NCBI GenBank assembly: GCA_015069365.1
Contig: SVIT01000004.1
Location: 1 to 56,897, forward strand
Reading direction: 5' to 3'
Length of the DNA: 56,897 nt
DNA from: Clostridiales bacterium
GTDB lineage: Bacteria; Bacillota; Clostridia; Christensenellales; Borkfalkiaceae
The notes under the pieces were generated by a model that saw only the letters and a list, made by a program, of their open reading frames with translations, was not told the origin of the DNA and ran no database searches. Below are positions 26,467 to 36,076 of this stretch, in pieces. Position 1 is the stretch's first letter. Each line of letters begins with the position of its first letter. A program made the translations under genes and the position numbers.

Positions 26467-27084
26467 TTATATTTTCTTTTGTTCGCTATCAATTTTTACA
26501 ATCCGCTTATCCGTTACAACGTACTGCATTTTTTTATCCCACGGCTCTGACGGAACTTCTTTCACAACCTGAAAATCGTATCCGTATGCAATTCTCAACA
26601 CGTCGGGATTTTCTGTGAAAAAACGATCGTAATAACCGCCTCCGTATCCCAGACGGTTTCCCTTTTCGTCCACCGCAAGAAAGGGAGTAATCGAAACGTC
26701 GATCTTGCCTTGAAAGGGCTCGCCGACGGGTTCTCTAATACCATAATCGGATAAAGTAAAATCCTCACCAAATTCCACCGCCAGAAGCCTATCCTTTTCC
26801 ACGCGCGGACAGCATACCGTATAGCCGCCCTCTATCAGTGTCTCAATCAGCCTGTCCGTCGGGCTTTCCGAGGAGTAGGATAGATAGACAAAAACCGTTA
26901 AACACGTACCTGCCCCCTGCATTTCATCAAAAACACGGAACAAGTTCTCTATCTGCAACAACTCTTTCACATCACGGTTTTCATTTTGCGCACGGCGTTC
27001 TTTCATGTGCGCACGCAATTCTTTTTTTCTCGTCTCCGCCGTTTTATATTCCTCTGTCGCAAATTGAAATTTAGTCGTAATCAT
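26467..27084 (-). CDS. fau: 5-formyltetrahydrofolate cyclo-ligase
   Basis: It converts 5-formyl-THF to 5,10-methenyl-THF using ATP. I start at ATG 27084 (MITTKFQFATEEYKTAETRKKELR, 205 aa), inside the end of alr with GGAG upstream, not at the longer ORF start, whose extra residues are a shadow of alr. Family motifs are ETRKKELRAHMKERR, FVYLSYSSESPTDRLI, YGIREPVG and the C-terminal DEKGNRLGYGGGYYDRFF. One copy of the dispersed repeat encodes GAGTCLT between residues ~60 and 70, near where relatives have a shorter loop. Confidence 0.92.
   Translation of the reverse strand: MITTKFQFATEEYKTAETRKKELRAHMKERRAQNENRDVKELLQIENLFRVFDEMQGAGTCLTVFVYLSYSSESPTDRLIETLIEGGYTVCCPRVEKDRLLAVEFGEDFTLSDYGIREPVGEPFQGKIDVSITPFLAVDEKGNRLGYGGGYYDRFFTENPDVLRIAYGYDFQVVKEVPSEPWDKKMQYVVTDKRIVKIDSEQKKI
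26895..26918 (-). repeat. Dispersed short repeat, copy inside fau
   Basis: Coding strand AGGGGGCAGGTACGTGTTTA followed by ACGG; 23 of 24 nt match the copy inside nif3 (29293-29316). It is read in frame as GAGTCLT. Confidence 0.6.
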
Positions 27085-28126
27085 AGATACACTCCGCACG
27101 CCTCGTCGCCGCGCACAACACCTCATACGAAATCGTACCCGTCCCCCGAGCCGTTTTTTCCGCATCCGTCATAATCGGTATCCAAACGCCTCTTCTGCCG
27201 CAGCCGCGTTTCATTGCGGCGTCCATGCAAAGCTCATTTACAAAACGTTCATTCCCATCCGTTCCGTTCTGCCTATTCCGCAAAAAACCGTCGGCATATC
27301 CCACGCGGCAAAGATTGAACGTTTTACCTTTTACATTTTTAAGTTCGGTTGAAGAAAGCGCTTTTCCATAACCAAATCCGCCATAAGAAACCGTCCGTTT
27401 TGAAACTGTCTTCGCATAGACTATCATACATTTCTTTAAGGCATGAGTTTTTTCGCCAGTCGGTAAATATCCGTACAAGCCTATCCCTATACGAGTCATA
27501 TCAAAGGCGAATTTTTTACCCAAAGTTGCCGCATACGTGCCACCCAGGTGCGCGATGACCGCAGGAAAATACCTACGGCATACCTTTTCTGCCGCAACAA
27601 AACGAGTCCGTTGTTCTTCCGCGCGCACAGTGGTGTATTCGCAAAGATGGGTATAAATCCCCGTCACCTTTACATACGGATCATCCTTTAACAGCTTGCA
27701 TACTTTTCCGAGCATGGAAAGGTTCATACCGTATCGGTTCATGCCTGTATTCACTTTCAAATGTACGTGGATCGGCAAACGGTAGCATTTTCCAACCTTA
27801 GACAACAGTCTTGCCGTATACAAGTCGGGAACGCTCGCAGTAAAATGATTGATCGCAAGCTGATACCCCTCTTCTTCATCTGTCGGCGGCGTAAATACAA
27901 GAATATCCTTCCCGCAAGCCGCCGTACGTATCGCCAAACCCTCTTCAATCAAAGCGACAGCAAAACAAGAGACTATGTCGCTAAGCGCCGAGGTTACCTC
28001 TTCTGCCCCATGTCCGTAGGCATTCGCCTTGACCACCGCACATAAAGGTTTTTTCGTCATCGCCAAAAAATATTCGGCATTTTGTCGTATATTATTAAGA
28101 TGAATTTCCGCCCTGACTTTCTGCAC
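27071..28126 (-). CDS. alr: Alanine racemase
   Basis: A PLP enzyme making D-alanine for peptidoglycan. The 351-residue protein has the PLP-lysine motif AVVKANAYGHGAEEV (about residue 35), the fold-III barrel, and the catalytic-tyrosine region CRVGYADGFLRNRQNG. The C-terminal beta domain is somewhat short and diverged (NELCMDAAMKRGCGRRGVWIPIMTDAEKTARGTG), though the CMD core is kept. The start is a GTG with only a weak ribosome binding site, chosen because it gives the usual family N-terminus (VRAEIHLNNIRQNAEYF). It overlaps fau by 14 bp. Confidence 0.92.
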   Translation of the reverse strand: MQKVRAEIHLNNIRQNAEYFLAMTKKPLCAVVKANAYGHGAEEVTSALSDIVSCFAVALIEEGLAIRTAACGKDILVFTPPTDEEEGYQLAINHFTASVPDLYTARLLSKVGKCYRLPIHVHLKVNTGMNRYGMNLSMLGKVCKLLKDDPYVKVTGIYTHLCEYTTVRAEEQRTRFVAAEKVCRRYFPAVIAHLGGTYAATLGKKFAFDMTRIGIGLYGYLPTGEKTHALKKCMIVYAKTVSKRTVSYGGFGYGKALSSTELKNVKGKTFNLCRVGYADGFLRNRQNGTDGNERFVNELCMDAAMKRGCGRRGVWIPIMTDAEKTARGTGTISYEVLCAATRRAECIYDYD

Positions 28127-28165
28127 CTTAACAGTATATGCGCTGCAGCGGAAAACAGTGCCGAC

Positions 28166-28867
28166 TTATTTGCTAAAAATCAATCTGTGACAATTATCAC
28201 ACTCAATCGTGGCGCCGCCCGTCAATTTATTTCTCGCAGCCAAAGGCGGCTCCATACTGCAGAACGGACATCGGTTGCCAGTCAATTCTCCCACGACGGG
28301 GAAAATCCTCTCCTTTCTCTTCGTTTTGTACGTTTCCATCATCGTTTCAGGCACTTCTTTTGTGATAGCGGAAAGCTGTGCTTCGATTTCGTTCTTTTCC
28401 GCCGCACGCGATTCCTTTACCGCCTTGTATTTTTCAGAAGCTTCCGCGTACTGTTTCTGTGCAGAAATAACCTGTTTTTTCAGTTTTTGATATTCCGCAT
28501 CCGTCGTCTTTACGTTATCCGTTAATACCGCGAGGTCTGCCTTTAACTTCTTCAGCTGATCGATAATCGACTGTGCCTTTTTCTTGTAGAAAGCGATATC
28601 TGCGCCCCCAGTAACCAGTTCGTCCAAATGTTCAAAATCTTTCAGTGTTTCTTCCGTCTGCTGATATTTTTTGGCGATTTCCGCAGCTTCCGTCTTTAAT
28701 GCGGTTGCCTTAATCTCCAACGCGTCCAACTTCTCGGGAGCGGTTTCAAGGAATTTCTTAAATTTAACGTATTCCTTTCTCTCATCGCATCCTGCCAGTT
28801 CTCTCTCCAGCTTGTAAAGCTTTGTGTCGATTTCCTGATACTTCAAAATAGCCTGTAACTGTGACAT
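28166..28867 (-). CDS. Coiled-coil protein with C4 zinc ribbon (CdsZ/zf-RING_7 family)
   Basis: A 233-residue protein. Residues ~10-185 form a long charged coiled coil (LYKLERELAGCDERKEYVKFKKFL..., AQSIIDQLKKLKADLAVLTDNVKTTDAEYQKLKKQV). The C-terminus is a zinc ribbon with CPFCSM and CDNCH. The family is known from Gram-positive and other bacteria, often beside nif3 (YqfO) as here; its molecular role is not well defined, with nucleic-acid or protein binding suggested. It starts 18 bp after nif3. Confidence 0.85.
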   Translation of the reverse strand: MSQLQAILKYQEIDTKLYKLERELAGCDERKEYVKFKKFLETAPEKLDALEIKATALKTEAAEIAKKYQQTEETLKDFEHLDELVTGGADIAFYKKKAQSIIDQLKKLKADLAVLTDNVKTTDAEYQKLKKQVISAQKQYAEASEKYKAVKESRAAEKNEIEAQLSAITKEVPETMMETYKTKRKERIFPVVGELTGNRCPFCSMEPPLAARNKLTGGATIECDNCHRLIFSK

Positions 28868-28885
28868 AATTCTATCTCCCTCCCG

Positions 28886-29710
28886 TCAAAACAGTATATC
28901 GTCCGTATGGTAAACACACGGAATCTCTACCTGCTGACGGATTTTTTCATAATATTTTCTAAATCCGTACTGTTCGGACGCGTAATGCGTCAAAACAATG
29001 ACCGATACCCCCGACTCTAAAGCCATCGTCAATATATGATGTTTGAAATCGGAAGAGACCATAACGTCCGCGCCACTGCGTTTTGCAAACGCCACCGCGC
29101 CCTCATCCGCGCCCGCGCCGCAAAAGCTCGCCACTCGCGCAATTTCTTTCCCCTCGTCGCCATATACCATGACACGCTGTGTGGAGAACACCTTTTCCAT
29201 GTTTGCTTTCAACGCCCCAAGCGTTGTTTTGGGAACATCATACGCGCGTCCATATGCGCCTCCCTCAAAGACGCTCATGCATACAACGTTTTCCGTTAAA
29301 CTCGTACCTGCCCCCTCCGTTTCTGCGGCAAGACAGATCCCTTGCATCAAACTTTCGTCGATACCATTCGGTGCTGTATCCAAATTTAAGTGCATAGAAA
29401 TCACCGAAATTCCGTTACGAATACACTGCACCAACTTTTCACCGAGTGTCCCTGCCCCCTCGTCGCATACTTTCCCAATCTTCCCATAGATCATAGGATG
29501 ATGGGTGATAATCAAATTTGCGCCGACTTTGCGCGCTCTTTGAATGGACGCGTCCGTGAGATCAAGAGTAAAGAGCGCCCCCGTTATCTCCTCGCCAACG
29601 TCCACCAAAATACCGCTGTTGTCATACGCCCCGAACGTGGCACAATATGTATCGCTGAGCGACTTTGGCGCAATATCGTTTGCAATTTTATAAATTTCAC
29701 TTAATTTCAC
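28886..29710 (-). CDS. Nif3-like dinuclear metal centre protein (YqfO family)
   Basis: This is the family of GTP cyclohydrolase 1 type 2 homologues. I favour a GTG start at 29710 (MKLSEIYKIANDIAPKSL, 274 aa), 9 nt after AAGGAG, rather than the TTG two codons up. Metal-binding motifs include NLIITHHPMIYGKIG, ISMHLNLDTAPNGIDESL and the C-terminal VSSDFKHHIL...VLTHYASE. The true substrate is unknown in the family. A repeat copy encodes GAGTSLT around residue 140. It overlaps the end of trmK, as in many Firmicutes. Confidence 0.9.
   Translation of the reverse strand: MKLSEIYKIANDIAPKSLSDTYCATFGAYDNSGILVDVGEEITGALFTLDLTDASIQRARKVGANLIITHHPMIYGKIGKVCDEGAGTLGEKLVQCIRNGISVISMHLNLDTAPNGIDESLMQGICLAAETEGAGTSLTENVVCMSVFEGGAYGRAYDVPKTTLGALKANMEKVFSTQRVMVYGDEGKEIARVASFCGAGADEGAVAFAKRSGADVMVSSDFKHHILTMALESGVSVIVLTHYASEQYGFRKYYEKIRQQVEIPCVYHTDDILF
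29293..29316 (-). repeat. Dispersed short repeat, copy inside nif3
   Basis: Coding strand AGGGGGCAGGTACGAGTTTA followed by ACGG; one mismatch to the fau copy over 24 nt and read in the same frame (GAGTSLT). Confidence 0.6.
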
Positions 29711-30389
29711 CTGCAAGCACTCCTTCTAAGCGTTCTTTTTTCTTGAGCAATTCTACTCTGCTCTCCTCTTGCAAATTCGGGCGTTTGAGATATTTTTCCA
29801 CGTTTGCAATCTGCTTTTTCGTACGCTGCACAAACGCCTCGCCCATAAGGGTGAGATTCTCTCTCCCAAACTCGTACTCAGCGTCACTGTAAGGACGTTC
29901 GTCGCATACCTGCCCATGGTATTTCACATTCCCACCGCAAATCACATCGTAAAATTTTACATCCTCAAAAGTAAAATCACGTTCGATATATCCACCGTTT
30001 TCCAAGATATATCTGCGTAATTTCTCCCCGTCGTGCATCGGCTGAAACACGAACGAGCGAGGCATAAAACCATACTTTTTGTCCGACAAAATCGATATAA
30101 TTTCACTGCCACCCATGCCAGCAATCAACACTTCACCGACGGATTCGGGAACGCCAAAAAAACCGTCGCCAAGCACCGAAACCGCTTTTCCTTGACGGAT
30201 ATAGGGAGCAAGCAGCGTTTCCGCTTTCGCCAAACTCCCTTTACTGATATCGGAAAGGATCGCCTTTTCGCAAAGTCCGTTTTCAAGCATATACTGCGAA
30301 CAATAGCCGTGATCGCACCCAACGTCCGCAAATACGTCCGTCCGTTTTAACAACGAGCACAGTGTTTCAATACGTTTGCTGTAACCCAT
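29697..30389 (-). CDS. trmK: tRNA (adenine22-N1)-methyltransferase TrmK
   Basis: TrmK makes m1A22 in tRNA. The 230-residue protein has the SAM site VFADVGCDHGYCSQYMLENG, LSDISKGSLAKAETLL, GDGFFGVPESVGEVLIAGMGGSEIISIL and FVFQPMHDGEKLRRYI, followed by a C-terminal coiled coil. Its ATG overlaps the rpoD stop as TAATG. The order rpoD-trmK-nif3 is conserved in Firmicutes. Confidence 0.94.
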   Translation of the reverse strand: MGYSKRIETLCSLLKRTDVFADVGCDHGYCSQYMLENGLCEKAILSDISKGSLAKAETLLAPYIRQGKAVSVLGDGFFGVPESVGEVLIAGMGGSEIISILSDKKYGFMPRSFVFQPMHDGEKLRRYILENGGYIERDFTFEDVKFYDVICGGNVKYHGQVCDERPYSDAEYEFGRENLTLMGEAFVQRTKKQIANVEKYLKRPNLQEESRVELLKKKERLEGVLAGEIK

Positions 30390-31444
30390 TATTCAAGGAA
30401 ATCTTTCAGTTTTTTGCTACGCGAAGGATGACGGAGTTTTCTCAACGCTTTCGCCTCGATCTGACGGATACGTTCACGGGTAACGTTAAATTCTTTGCCC
30501 ACTTCTTCCAAAGTTCTGGGTTTTCCGTCGTCAATACCGTAACGCAATCTGAGCACCTTTTCTTCACGCGGCGTCAGCGTATCCAACACCCCGAGAAGCT
30601 GTTCTTTCAGCATTGTGAACGCAACCGAATCACTGGGCGTCGTCGTCTTTTCATCCTCGATAAAATCGCCGAGATGGCTGTCCTCTTCCTCACCGATCGG
30701 CGTTTCCAAAGAAACGGGATCCTGCGCAATCTTTTGGATTTCGCGAACTCTATCTTCCGTTACACCCATTTTTTCCGCGAGTTCTTCGGGGGTCGGTTCT
30801 CTGCCCAGCTCCTGCAAAAGCACACGTTGCACGCGGGTAAGCTTGTTGATCGTCTCCACCATGTGTACGGGAATACGAATAGTGCGCGCTTGATCCGCGA
30901 TCGCACGCGTGATAGATTGACGAATCCACCACGTTGCATAGGTCGAGAATTTGAAACCCTTTTGATAATCGAATTTCTCCACCGCTTTCATAAGGCCGAG
31001 ATTGCCTTCCTGAATGAGATCCAAGAAGAGCATACCACGCCCAACGTAGCGTTTTGCAATCGAAACAACGAGACGCAAGTTTGCCTCAGAAAGACGAGTC
31101 TTTGCGCTTTCATCGTTTTCCTGCATACGTCTCGCAAGATCTATTTCTTCGTCTGCCGATAACAAAGGCACGCGCCCAATGTCTTTGAGGTACATCTTGA
31201 CAGGGTCGTCCAACCCGATATCAGATAAAGCCTGCTCGAACAGTTCCCTATCCCTTTGATCTTCGTCAACGATCTGGATCCCTGCCTCGCCCAACGATTT
31301 GTATACGTAATCCATCTGGGTAGGATTGGTATCGTATTTCTCCATAATATCGCACAGCGCGTTGGTGGAAATACTGCCTTTTTTGCCGTAATTGTTGATA
31401 ATGCCAGCCAAGATTTCATTGAGTTTTTGATCGGATATATTCAT
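30389..31444 (-). CDS. rpoD: RNA polymerase primary sigma factor (SigA/RpoD)
   Basis: The housekeeping sigma factor. The 351-residue protein has a short region 1.1 ([30 protein letters not shown]), region 1.2 ([28 protein letters not shown]), regions 2.1-2.4 ([62 protein letters not shown]), region 3 and region 4 ([61 protein letters not shown]). GGAGG gives a clear start. It lies after dnaG as in B. subtilis and fits the consensus promoters seen across the window. Confidence 0.98.
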   Translation of the reverse strand: MNISDQKLNEILAGIINNYGKKGSISTNALCDIMEKYDTNPTQMDYVYKSLGEAGIQIVDEDQRDRELFEQALSDIGLDDPVKMYLKDIGRVPLLSADEEIDLARRMQENDESAKTRLSEANLRLVVSIAKRYVGRGMLFLDLIQEGNLGLMKAVEKFDYQKGFKFSTYATWWIRQSITRAIADQARTIRIPVHMVETINKLTRVQRVLLQELGREPTPEELAEKMGVTEDRVREIQKIAQDPVSLETPIGEEEDSHLGDFIEDEKTTTPSDSVAFTMLKEQLLGVLDTLTPREEKVLRLRYGIDDGKPRTLEEVGKEFNVTRERIRQIEAKALRKLRHPSRSKKLKDFLE

Positions 31445-31485
31445 CTTTCATCCTCCGTTTATACCGAAACAGTTGTCTGTTTTAT

Positions 31486-33306
31486 TTATATTTTTCTTCT
31501 ATTTAAGCCTTTACTCTTTTGAACGCATTCACCGATTTTTTTCGCGATTTCCCTACGTTCCGTCTCTTCCGTTGCCTGCGCATACGCTTGATTGAGCCGC
31601 GCGAGTTCTTCCTCGATCCCCTCTTTCTTAAGGGTATTCACGCTGTCCGCAAAAAATCTTGCCGCCACGTCGCCTATCAACTTTTCCCCATAATTAAGAT
31701 CAAGAATTGCATTAAACTCCGCGCAGTTCTCATCAAGCAGTTCGAACAGTTCGCTCGGGCGTATCCTTTCTCGCTTTTCCTCACGCTCCATAATGTACTG
31801 CGCAATGATGATATGCGTTTCGTCCTTTAAGGGAAGATCGCCCACAGAAAATTCTTGCGCATACGGCGCGGAAAAGAGTTTCGCCGCCAGGATAAACCTA
31901 GTCGCTTTTTTCTGCTTGTCCGTGCCCGAAGCCGTCTCGGAAAGTTTTTCTTTCGGAAGAGGAGTAGGCGCGTCTTCCGAATCCTTTTTTATACTCCGCA
32001 AATCCCTTTCCAGGGCATGATAGGTAAGGCCAGTTCTATCGCGCAATCGCTTTAACAGCTCTTCGCGCACCGTTTCACTGTCCGCCTCTTTGACAATCTT
32101 CAATGCCTCGGCAACAAAACGACGTTTATCCTCCGTCTTAGTAAGATCGTAACCGCGTTCCAAAGCGTGCAAGCGGTAATCAATCAAGGGCATCGCACCG
32201 TCCAGACACTTTTGATAAGCGTCCGCCCCCTGCCTTGCCACGTCGTCAGGATCCGCGCCATCGGGCATCGGTACTACCCGAAGATTTAATCCCGCTTCAT
32301 CCAAAATCTCCAAACTGCGAAGATCGGCCTTTTGTCCTGCAAAATCCCCATCATAGCTGATCAGAACGTTGTCCGTGTATCGCTTGATCAAACGAGCCTG
32401 CTCTTTGGTAAGCGAGGTACCCATGGACGCAACTATATTCTTAAACCCCGCCTGATAAAGGGAAATTGTATCCATATATCCCTCGACGATAATCACGTCT
32501 TTGATCGGCTGTTCTCTCTTGAGCTTCTTTAACAGATTAATGTTGTACAAGGTTTTACTCTTGTCAAACAACATCGTTTCTTTTGTGTTTTTATATTTTC
32601 CGAACTTGGTCTTTTCCAGCACTCTGCCACCAAAACCAATGACCTCGTCAAACGCATTGATGATGGGAAAAATCAATCTTCCGCCCAAAGCGTCGTACAT
32701 CCTGCCGTTCTTTTCGCTGAGCGCCAACACCCCGCTGTCCACCAAATCTTCTTTGAAATACCCTTTCCCTGATAAATAATCGGGAAGAGAATAGAAATCC
32801 AACGACGCGCCCAGTCCAAATTTTTTCACCGTCGTCGGGGCTAAGCCGCGCCCCGAAATGTACTGCAAAAATCCATCCGCACGAGAATCCCCGCTGTATA
32901 GATTAGACAGATAAAATCTGGCACTATCCAAAAGGATCTTTGCCATTGCGTCACGTTTTTTCTTCTTTCGCGCCGCCTCTTCCGTGTCGAAATTACTCTC
33001 GGGTACGGTCATTTTCGCCCGCGCAGCCAAGATACGCACGGCGCCCATGAAATCGGTCGATTCTATCTCTTGCACAAATTTGATGACGTCGCCCGATTCC
33101 TGACAACCGAAGCAGTGATAGAACTGCTCTCCTTCATTAACCGCAAACGAGGGGGTCTTTTCGTGATGGAAGGGACAACAAGCCCAGTAGTTCCCGCCCT
33201 TTCTGTCTACGGCAACGTAGCTGCGAATGACCTCAACGATATCGCTTCTCTGTTTTAATGCGCGCAAGAATGTCGCAAATTCGGAATCAAATCTTCCGCC
33301 GCTCAC
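31486..33306 (-). CDS. dnaG: DNA primase
   Basis: It makes RNA primers at the fork. The 606-residue protein has the N-terminal zinc site CPFHHEKTPSFAVNEGEQFYHCFGC (about 43-68), the catalytic core GRLIFPIINAFDEVIGFGGRVL, the TOPRIM motif DVIIVEGYMDTISLYQAGF with ISYDGDFAGQKA, and a C-terminal helicase-binding region. The start is GTG, overlapping the dgt stop (GTGA) with GGGAGG upstream. Confidence 0.97.
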   Translation of the reverse strand: MSGGRFDSEFATFLRALKQRSDIVEVIRSYVAVDRKGGNYWACCPFHHEKTPSFAVNEGEQFYHCFGCQESGDVIKFVQEIESTDFMGAVRILAARAKMTVPESNFDTEEAARKKKKRDAMAKILLDSARFYLSNLYSGDSRADGFLQYISGRGLAPTTVKKFGLGASLDFYSLPDYLSGKGYFKEDLVDSGVLALSEKNGRMYDALGGRLIFPIINAFDEVIGFGGRVLEKTKFGKYKNTKETMLFDKSKTLYNINLLKKLKREQPIKDVIIVEGYMDTISLYQAGFKNIVASMGTSLTKEQARLIKRYTDNVLISYDGDFAGQKADLRSLEILDEAGLNLRVVPMPDGADPDDVARQGADAYQKCLDGAMPLIDYRLHALERGYDLTKTEDKRRFVAEALKIVKEADSETVREELLKRLRDRTGLTYHALERDLRSIKKDSEDAPTPLPKEKLSETASGTDKQKKATRFILAAKLFSAPYAQEFSVGDLPLKDETHIIIAQYIMEREEKRERIRPSELFELLDENCAEFNAILDLNYGEKLIGDVAARFFADSVNTLKKEGIEEELARLNQAYAQATEETERREIAKKIGECVQKSKGLNRRKI

Positions 33307-34334
33307 GTTATACCTCCCATACTGAAATTAGAGGGAATAAATAGGTCTTCAAACACACTCACCGCGTACCTGTCCGTCATTCCCGAAAGATAATCGCAAA
33401 CTACACGCTCCCGATCGTAGTTGTCAAGCAGCTTCAAATAGGGCTTTGGTAACTTGTCCACGTTCTTCATAAAATACGCGAACATCTGCGTCAACATGCG
33501 CTCCGCACGTTCCTGAATCGCAATGTTTGTCAGAGCGTAAACTCGCTCGAACATAAAATCCCGAAGCTCGTTGATCGCCGACATAACCTCGTCGGACAAT
33601 CTCACGTGCGGCTGCCCTTTCGACGAGCGATAAATATCCGCAATCGCCGTATTGATCCGCACCTTCGTTTGGTCGCCCAAGATGGAAACGGCGCGCTGCG
33701 GTAAATCTTTTTCCTTTAATATCCCTGCGCGAATCGCATCCTCGATATCGTGATTGATGTAGGCGATTCTGTCCGCATAAGACACCGCCTCGCCTTCCAA
33801 CGTCATGGGCGTTCCCGAACTCTTGTGCTGAAGAATACCATCGCGCACCTCTGCAGTCAAGTTCAAACCACGCCCTCCTTTTTCAATGACGTCCACCACG
33901 CGAAGGGACTGTTCATTGTGCCAAAAACCGTGTTCGGAAAGCTTTGATAAAATCTTCTCACCCACGTGTCCGAAAGGGGTATGTCCGAGGTCATGCCCCA
34001 AAGCGATCGCTTCGGCGAGATCCTCGTTAAGCGAAAGCATACGCGCGATTGAACGCGCAATCTGCGAAACGTCCAACGTATGCGTCAGACGGGTAATATA
34101 ATGATCCCCCTCAGGCGCAAAAAAGACCTGCGTTTTATTCTTCAAACGGCGAAACGCTTTGCTGTAAATAATACGGTCACGATCCCGTTGGAACTCCGTA
34201 CGAAATTCGCAAGGGGTCTCCTCTCTAACTCTGCCCGCCGTATCAGCCGACCGTTTTGCATAAACGGATAAAAAGCTTTCTTCCTGCGCGCAAATGCGCT
34301 CTCTAACAGTCGCGTATTCTTTTCGCTCGGTCAT
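33303..34334 (-). CDS. dgt: Deoxyguanosinetriphosphate triphosphohydrolase-like protein
   Basis: An HD-domain dNTPase that removes triphosphate from (d)NTPs. The 343-residue protein has FRTEFQRDRDRIIYSKAFRRLKNKTQVFFAPEGDHYITRLTHTLDVSQIARSIAR (first HD His), LGHDLGHTPFGHVGEKIL (HD pair) and AVSYADRIAYINHDIEDAI. The short type without extra insertions is typical of Gram-positives and often lies before dnaG. GGAGG precedes the ATG. It ends overlapping dnaG. Confidence 0.93.
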   Translation of the reverse strand: MTERKEYATVRERICAQEESFLSVYAKRSADTAGRVREETPCEFRTEFQRDRDRIIYSKAFRRLKNKTQVFFAPEGDHYITRLTHTLDVSQIARSIARMLSLNEDLAEAIALGHDLGHTPFGHVGEKILSKLSEHGFWHNEQSLRVVDVIEKGGRGLNLTAEVRDGILQHKSSGTPMTLEGEAVSYADRIAYINHDIEDAIRAGILKEKDLPQRAVSILGDQTKVRINTAIADIYRSSKGQPHVRLSDEVMSAINELRDFMFERVYALTNIAIQERAERMLTQMFAYFMKNVDKLPKPYLKLLDNYDRERVVCDYLSGMTDRYAVSVFEDLFIPSNFSMGGIT

Positions 34335-34476
34335 TTTTACCCCTCCTTTATCAAAAAATCCGCCCTTTCGATTGCGTTATATTTATATATTCGACAAAAG
34401 TTGTTGATTTCCTTTTTTTTCGCGAAGTTTTTTAGGATTTTTACTTATTTTTTCTTATATTTTATCCAAGAAGACG

Positions 34477-34516
34477 AAAAAATAGCCCTCCGCCTTAAAA
34501 CAAACGGCGGAGAGCC
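34477..34516 (-). terminator. Intrinsic terminator after the FAD oxidoreductase
   Basis: On the minus strand GGCTCTCCGCC and GGCGGAGGGCT form an 11-bp stem (two G-U pairs) followed by ATTTTTTC. Confidence 0.85.
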
Positions 34517-34532
34517 GAATTTTGTGATAAAA

Positions 34533-35927
34533 TTAAACGAGTTTTCTCCCCATCAAGACACCCATAACGGACGCCATCATAAGCCCTCTCGTCCAACCGG
34601 ACGAATCCCCAAGACAGTGCAATCCCTTGACGTTGGTATTAAAGTCGGTATCCATCTTGATACGATTGCTGTAGAATTTCAACTCGGGCGAGTAAAGAAG
34701 CGTTTCCGTTGCCGCAAACCCAGGTACAACGTAGTCGACCGCTTTGATGAAATTGATAATGTTCATCATCGTGCGGTAAGGCATTGCCGCCGTGATATCC
34801 CCTGCCACCGCGTCTTTCAACGTGGGACGGATATTCGATTGAACCAACTCTTCCTGCCACGTACGCTTGCCGTCCAAAATATCCCCGAAACGCTGCACCA
34901 AAATACGTCCTTCACCAAGCATATTCGTCAATTCCCCGATCTTCTTCGCGTACGCAATCGGCTGATTGAACGGATAGGAAAAATTATGCGAACACAAAAT
35001 AGAAAGGTTTGTGTTGTTCGTTTTAAGGTCTTTATAGCTATGCCCGTTTACAACGGCAAGATCGTTATCATAGTTTTCTTGCGATACAAAACCGCCGGGA
35101 TTTTGACAGAACGTACGCACCTTATTCTTAAACGGAAGAGGATAACCGATAAGCTTCGATTCGTACAAAGTCTTATTGACCGTCTCCATGATCTCGTTGC
35201 GAACCTCAACACGCACCCCGATATCAACGGTGCTGGCAACGTGCTCTACACCGTATTTTTCACAGATCTGCTCCAACCAGTCTGCACCGCGTCGGCCAGT
35301 CGCAACAACGGTGTCTTCCGCGAAGATTTCCATACTCTGGCTGCCGTCAGATTTTCTAATCATCGCGCCCCTGCATACCCCGTTTTCAAAAATCGGACTC
35401 TCACACTCATATCCAAACAAAATCTCTACGCCGTTGTTTTGTAAGTGCTTTTCAATCGCCAAATAGATCGCCTGCGCACGTTCCGTACCCATGTGACGAA
35501 TTGGACAATCAACCAGTTTCAGACCCGCCTTGATTGCACGGCGGCGAATCTCTTTCACTTCTTCCCCCGCATTAAGCCCTTCGATATGTTCGTCCGCCCC
35601 GAACTCAAGATAAATCTTATCTGCGTAATCAATCGTCTCCTGCGCAAGATCTGCACCGATCAAATCGGGCAAACTACCCCCAACCTCATAGCTGAGCGAA
35701 AGTTTTCCATCCGAAAACGCGCCTGCACCCGAAAAACCTGTCGTAATATGACAATAGGGTTTACACTGAACACATTTTTGCGTTTTATATTTTGGACAAC
35801 GGCGATTTTCCACCGACTGCCCCTTTTCTACAATGACAATTTTTTTCTTACTGCCTTTGCGTAACATTTCTAAAGCGGTGAATATTCCCGCAGGACCTGC
35901 ACCGATAATCACAACGTCAGCTTTCAT
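34533..35927 (-). CDS. NAD(P)/FAD-dependent oxidoreductase (COG2509-like)
   Basis: I start at ATG 35927 (MKADVVIIGAGPAGIFTALEMLRKG, 464 aa), with AGGAGG upstream; the 45 extra residues of the track ORF cover the promoter. The protein has the N-terminal FAD-binding dinucleotide fold, a cysteine-rich stretch (CPKYKTQKCVQCKPYCHITTGFSGAGAFSDGKLSLS, four to five Cys), VVATGRRGADWLEQ, and the C-terminal VKGLHCLGDSSGWTRGLMMASVMG FAD motif. The family is widespread in anaerobes and uncharacterised. A consensus promoter lies directly upstream and a terminator downstream, so it is a single-gene unit. Confidence 0.9.
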   Translation of the reverse strand: MKADVVIIGAGPAGIFTALEMLRKGSKKKIVIVEKGQSVENRRCPKYKTQKCVQCKPYCHITTGFSGAGAFSDGKLSLSYEVGGSLPDLIGADLAQETIDYADKIYLEFGADEHIEGLNAGEEVKEIRRRAIKAGLKLVDCPIRHMGTERAQAIYLAIEKHLQNNGVEILFGYECESPIFENGVCRGAMIRKSDGSQSMEIFAEDTVVATGRRGADWLEQICEKYGVEHVASTVDIGVRVEVRNEIMETVNKTLYESKLIGYPLPFKNKVRTFCQNPGGFVSQENYDNDLAVVNGHSYKDLKTNNTNLSILCSHNFSYPFNQPIAYAKKIGELTNMLGEGRILVQRFGDILDGKRTWQEELVQSNIRPTLKDAVAGDITAAMPYRTMMNIINFIKAVDYVVPGFAATETLLYSPELKFYSNRIKMDTDFNTNVKGLHCLGDSSGWTRGLMMASVMGVLMGRKLV

Positions 35928-35979
35928 TCCGTTTTCCTCCTTATAACCACAAATTATATTTGCATTTTTACCACAGCGC

Positions 35980-36008
35980 ATTATATCACGCTTTTGGTGT
36001 TTTGTCAA
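35980..36008 (-). promoter_or_regulatory. Consensus SigA promoter of the FAD oxidoreductase
   Basis: Minus-strand TTGACA (36003-36008), 17-bp spacer, TATAAT (35980-35985), with TGA extended -10. Confidence 0.92.
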
Positions 36009-36017
36009 TAGATAAAA

Positions 36018-36050
36018 ATAAAAACTTCGCAATATTTGCAAAGTTTTTAT
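36018..36050 (-). terminator. Intrinsic terminator after the CrtO-like membrane gene
   Basis: ATAAAAACTTTGCAA and TTGCGAAGTTTTTAT (minus strand) form a long AT-rich stem with one G-U pair, followed by TTTTATC. Confidence 0.7.
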
Positions 36051-36076
36051 GCTATCATCCATATAATTTCTTGTTC

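Noticed and set aside
34401-35444. 347-aa plus-strand ORF opposite the FAD oxidoreductase
   Set aside because: Shadow of the minus-strand gene, which has clear family motifs, promoter and terminator.
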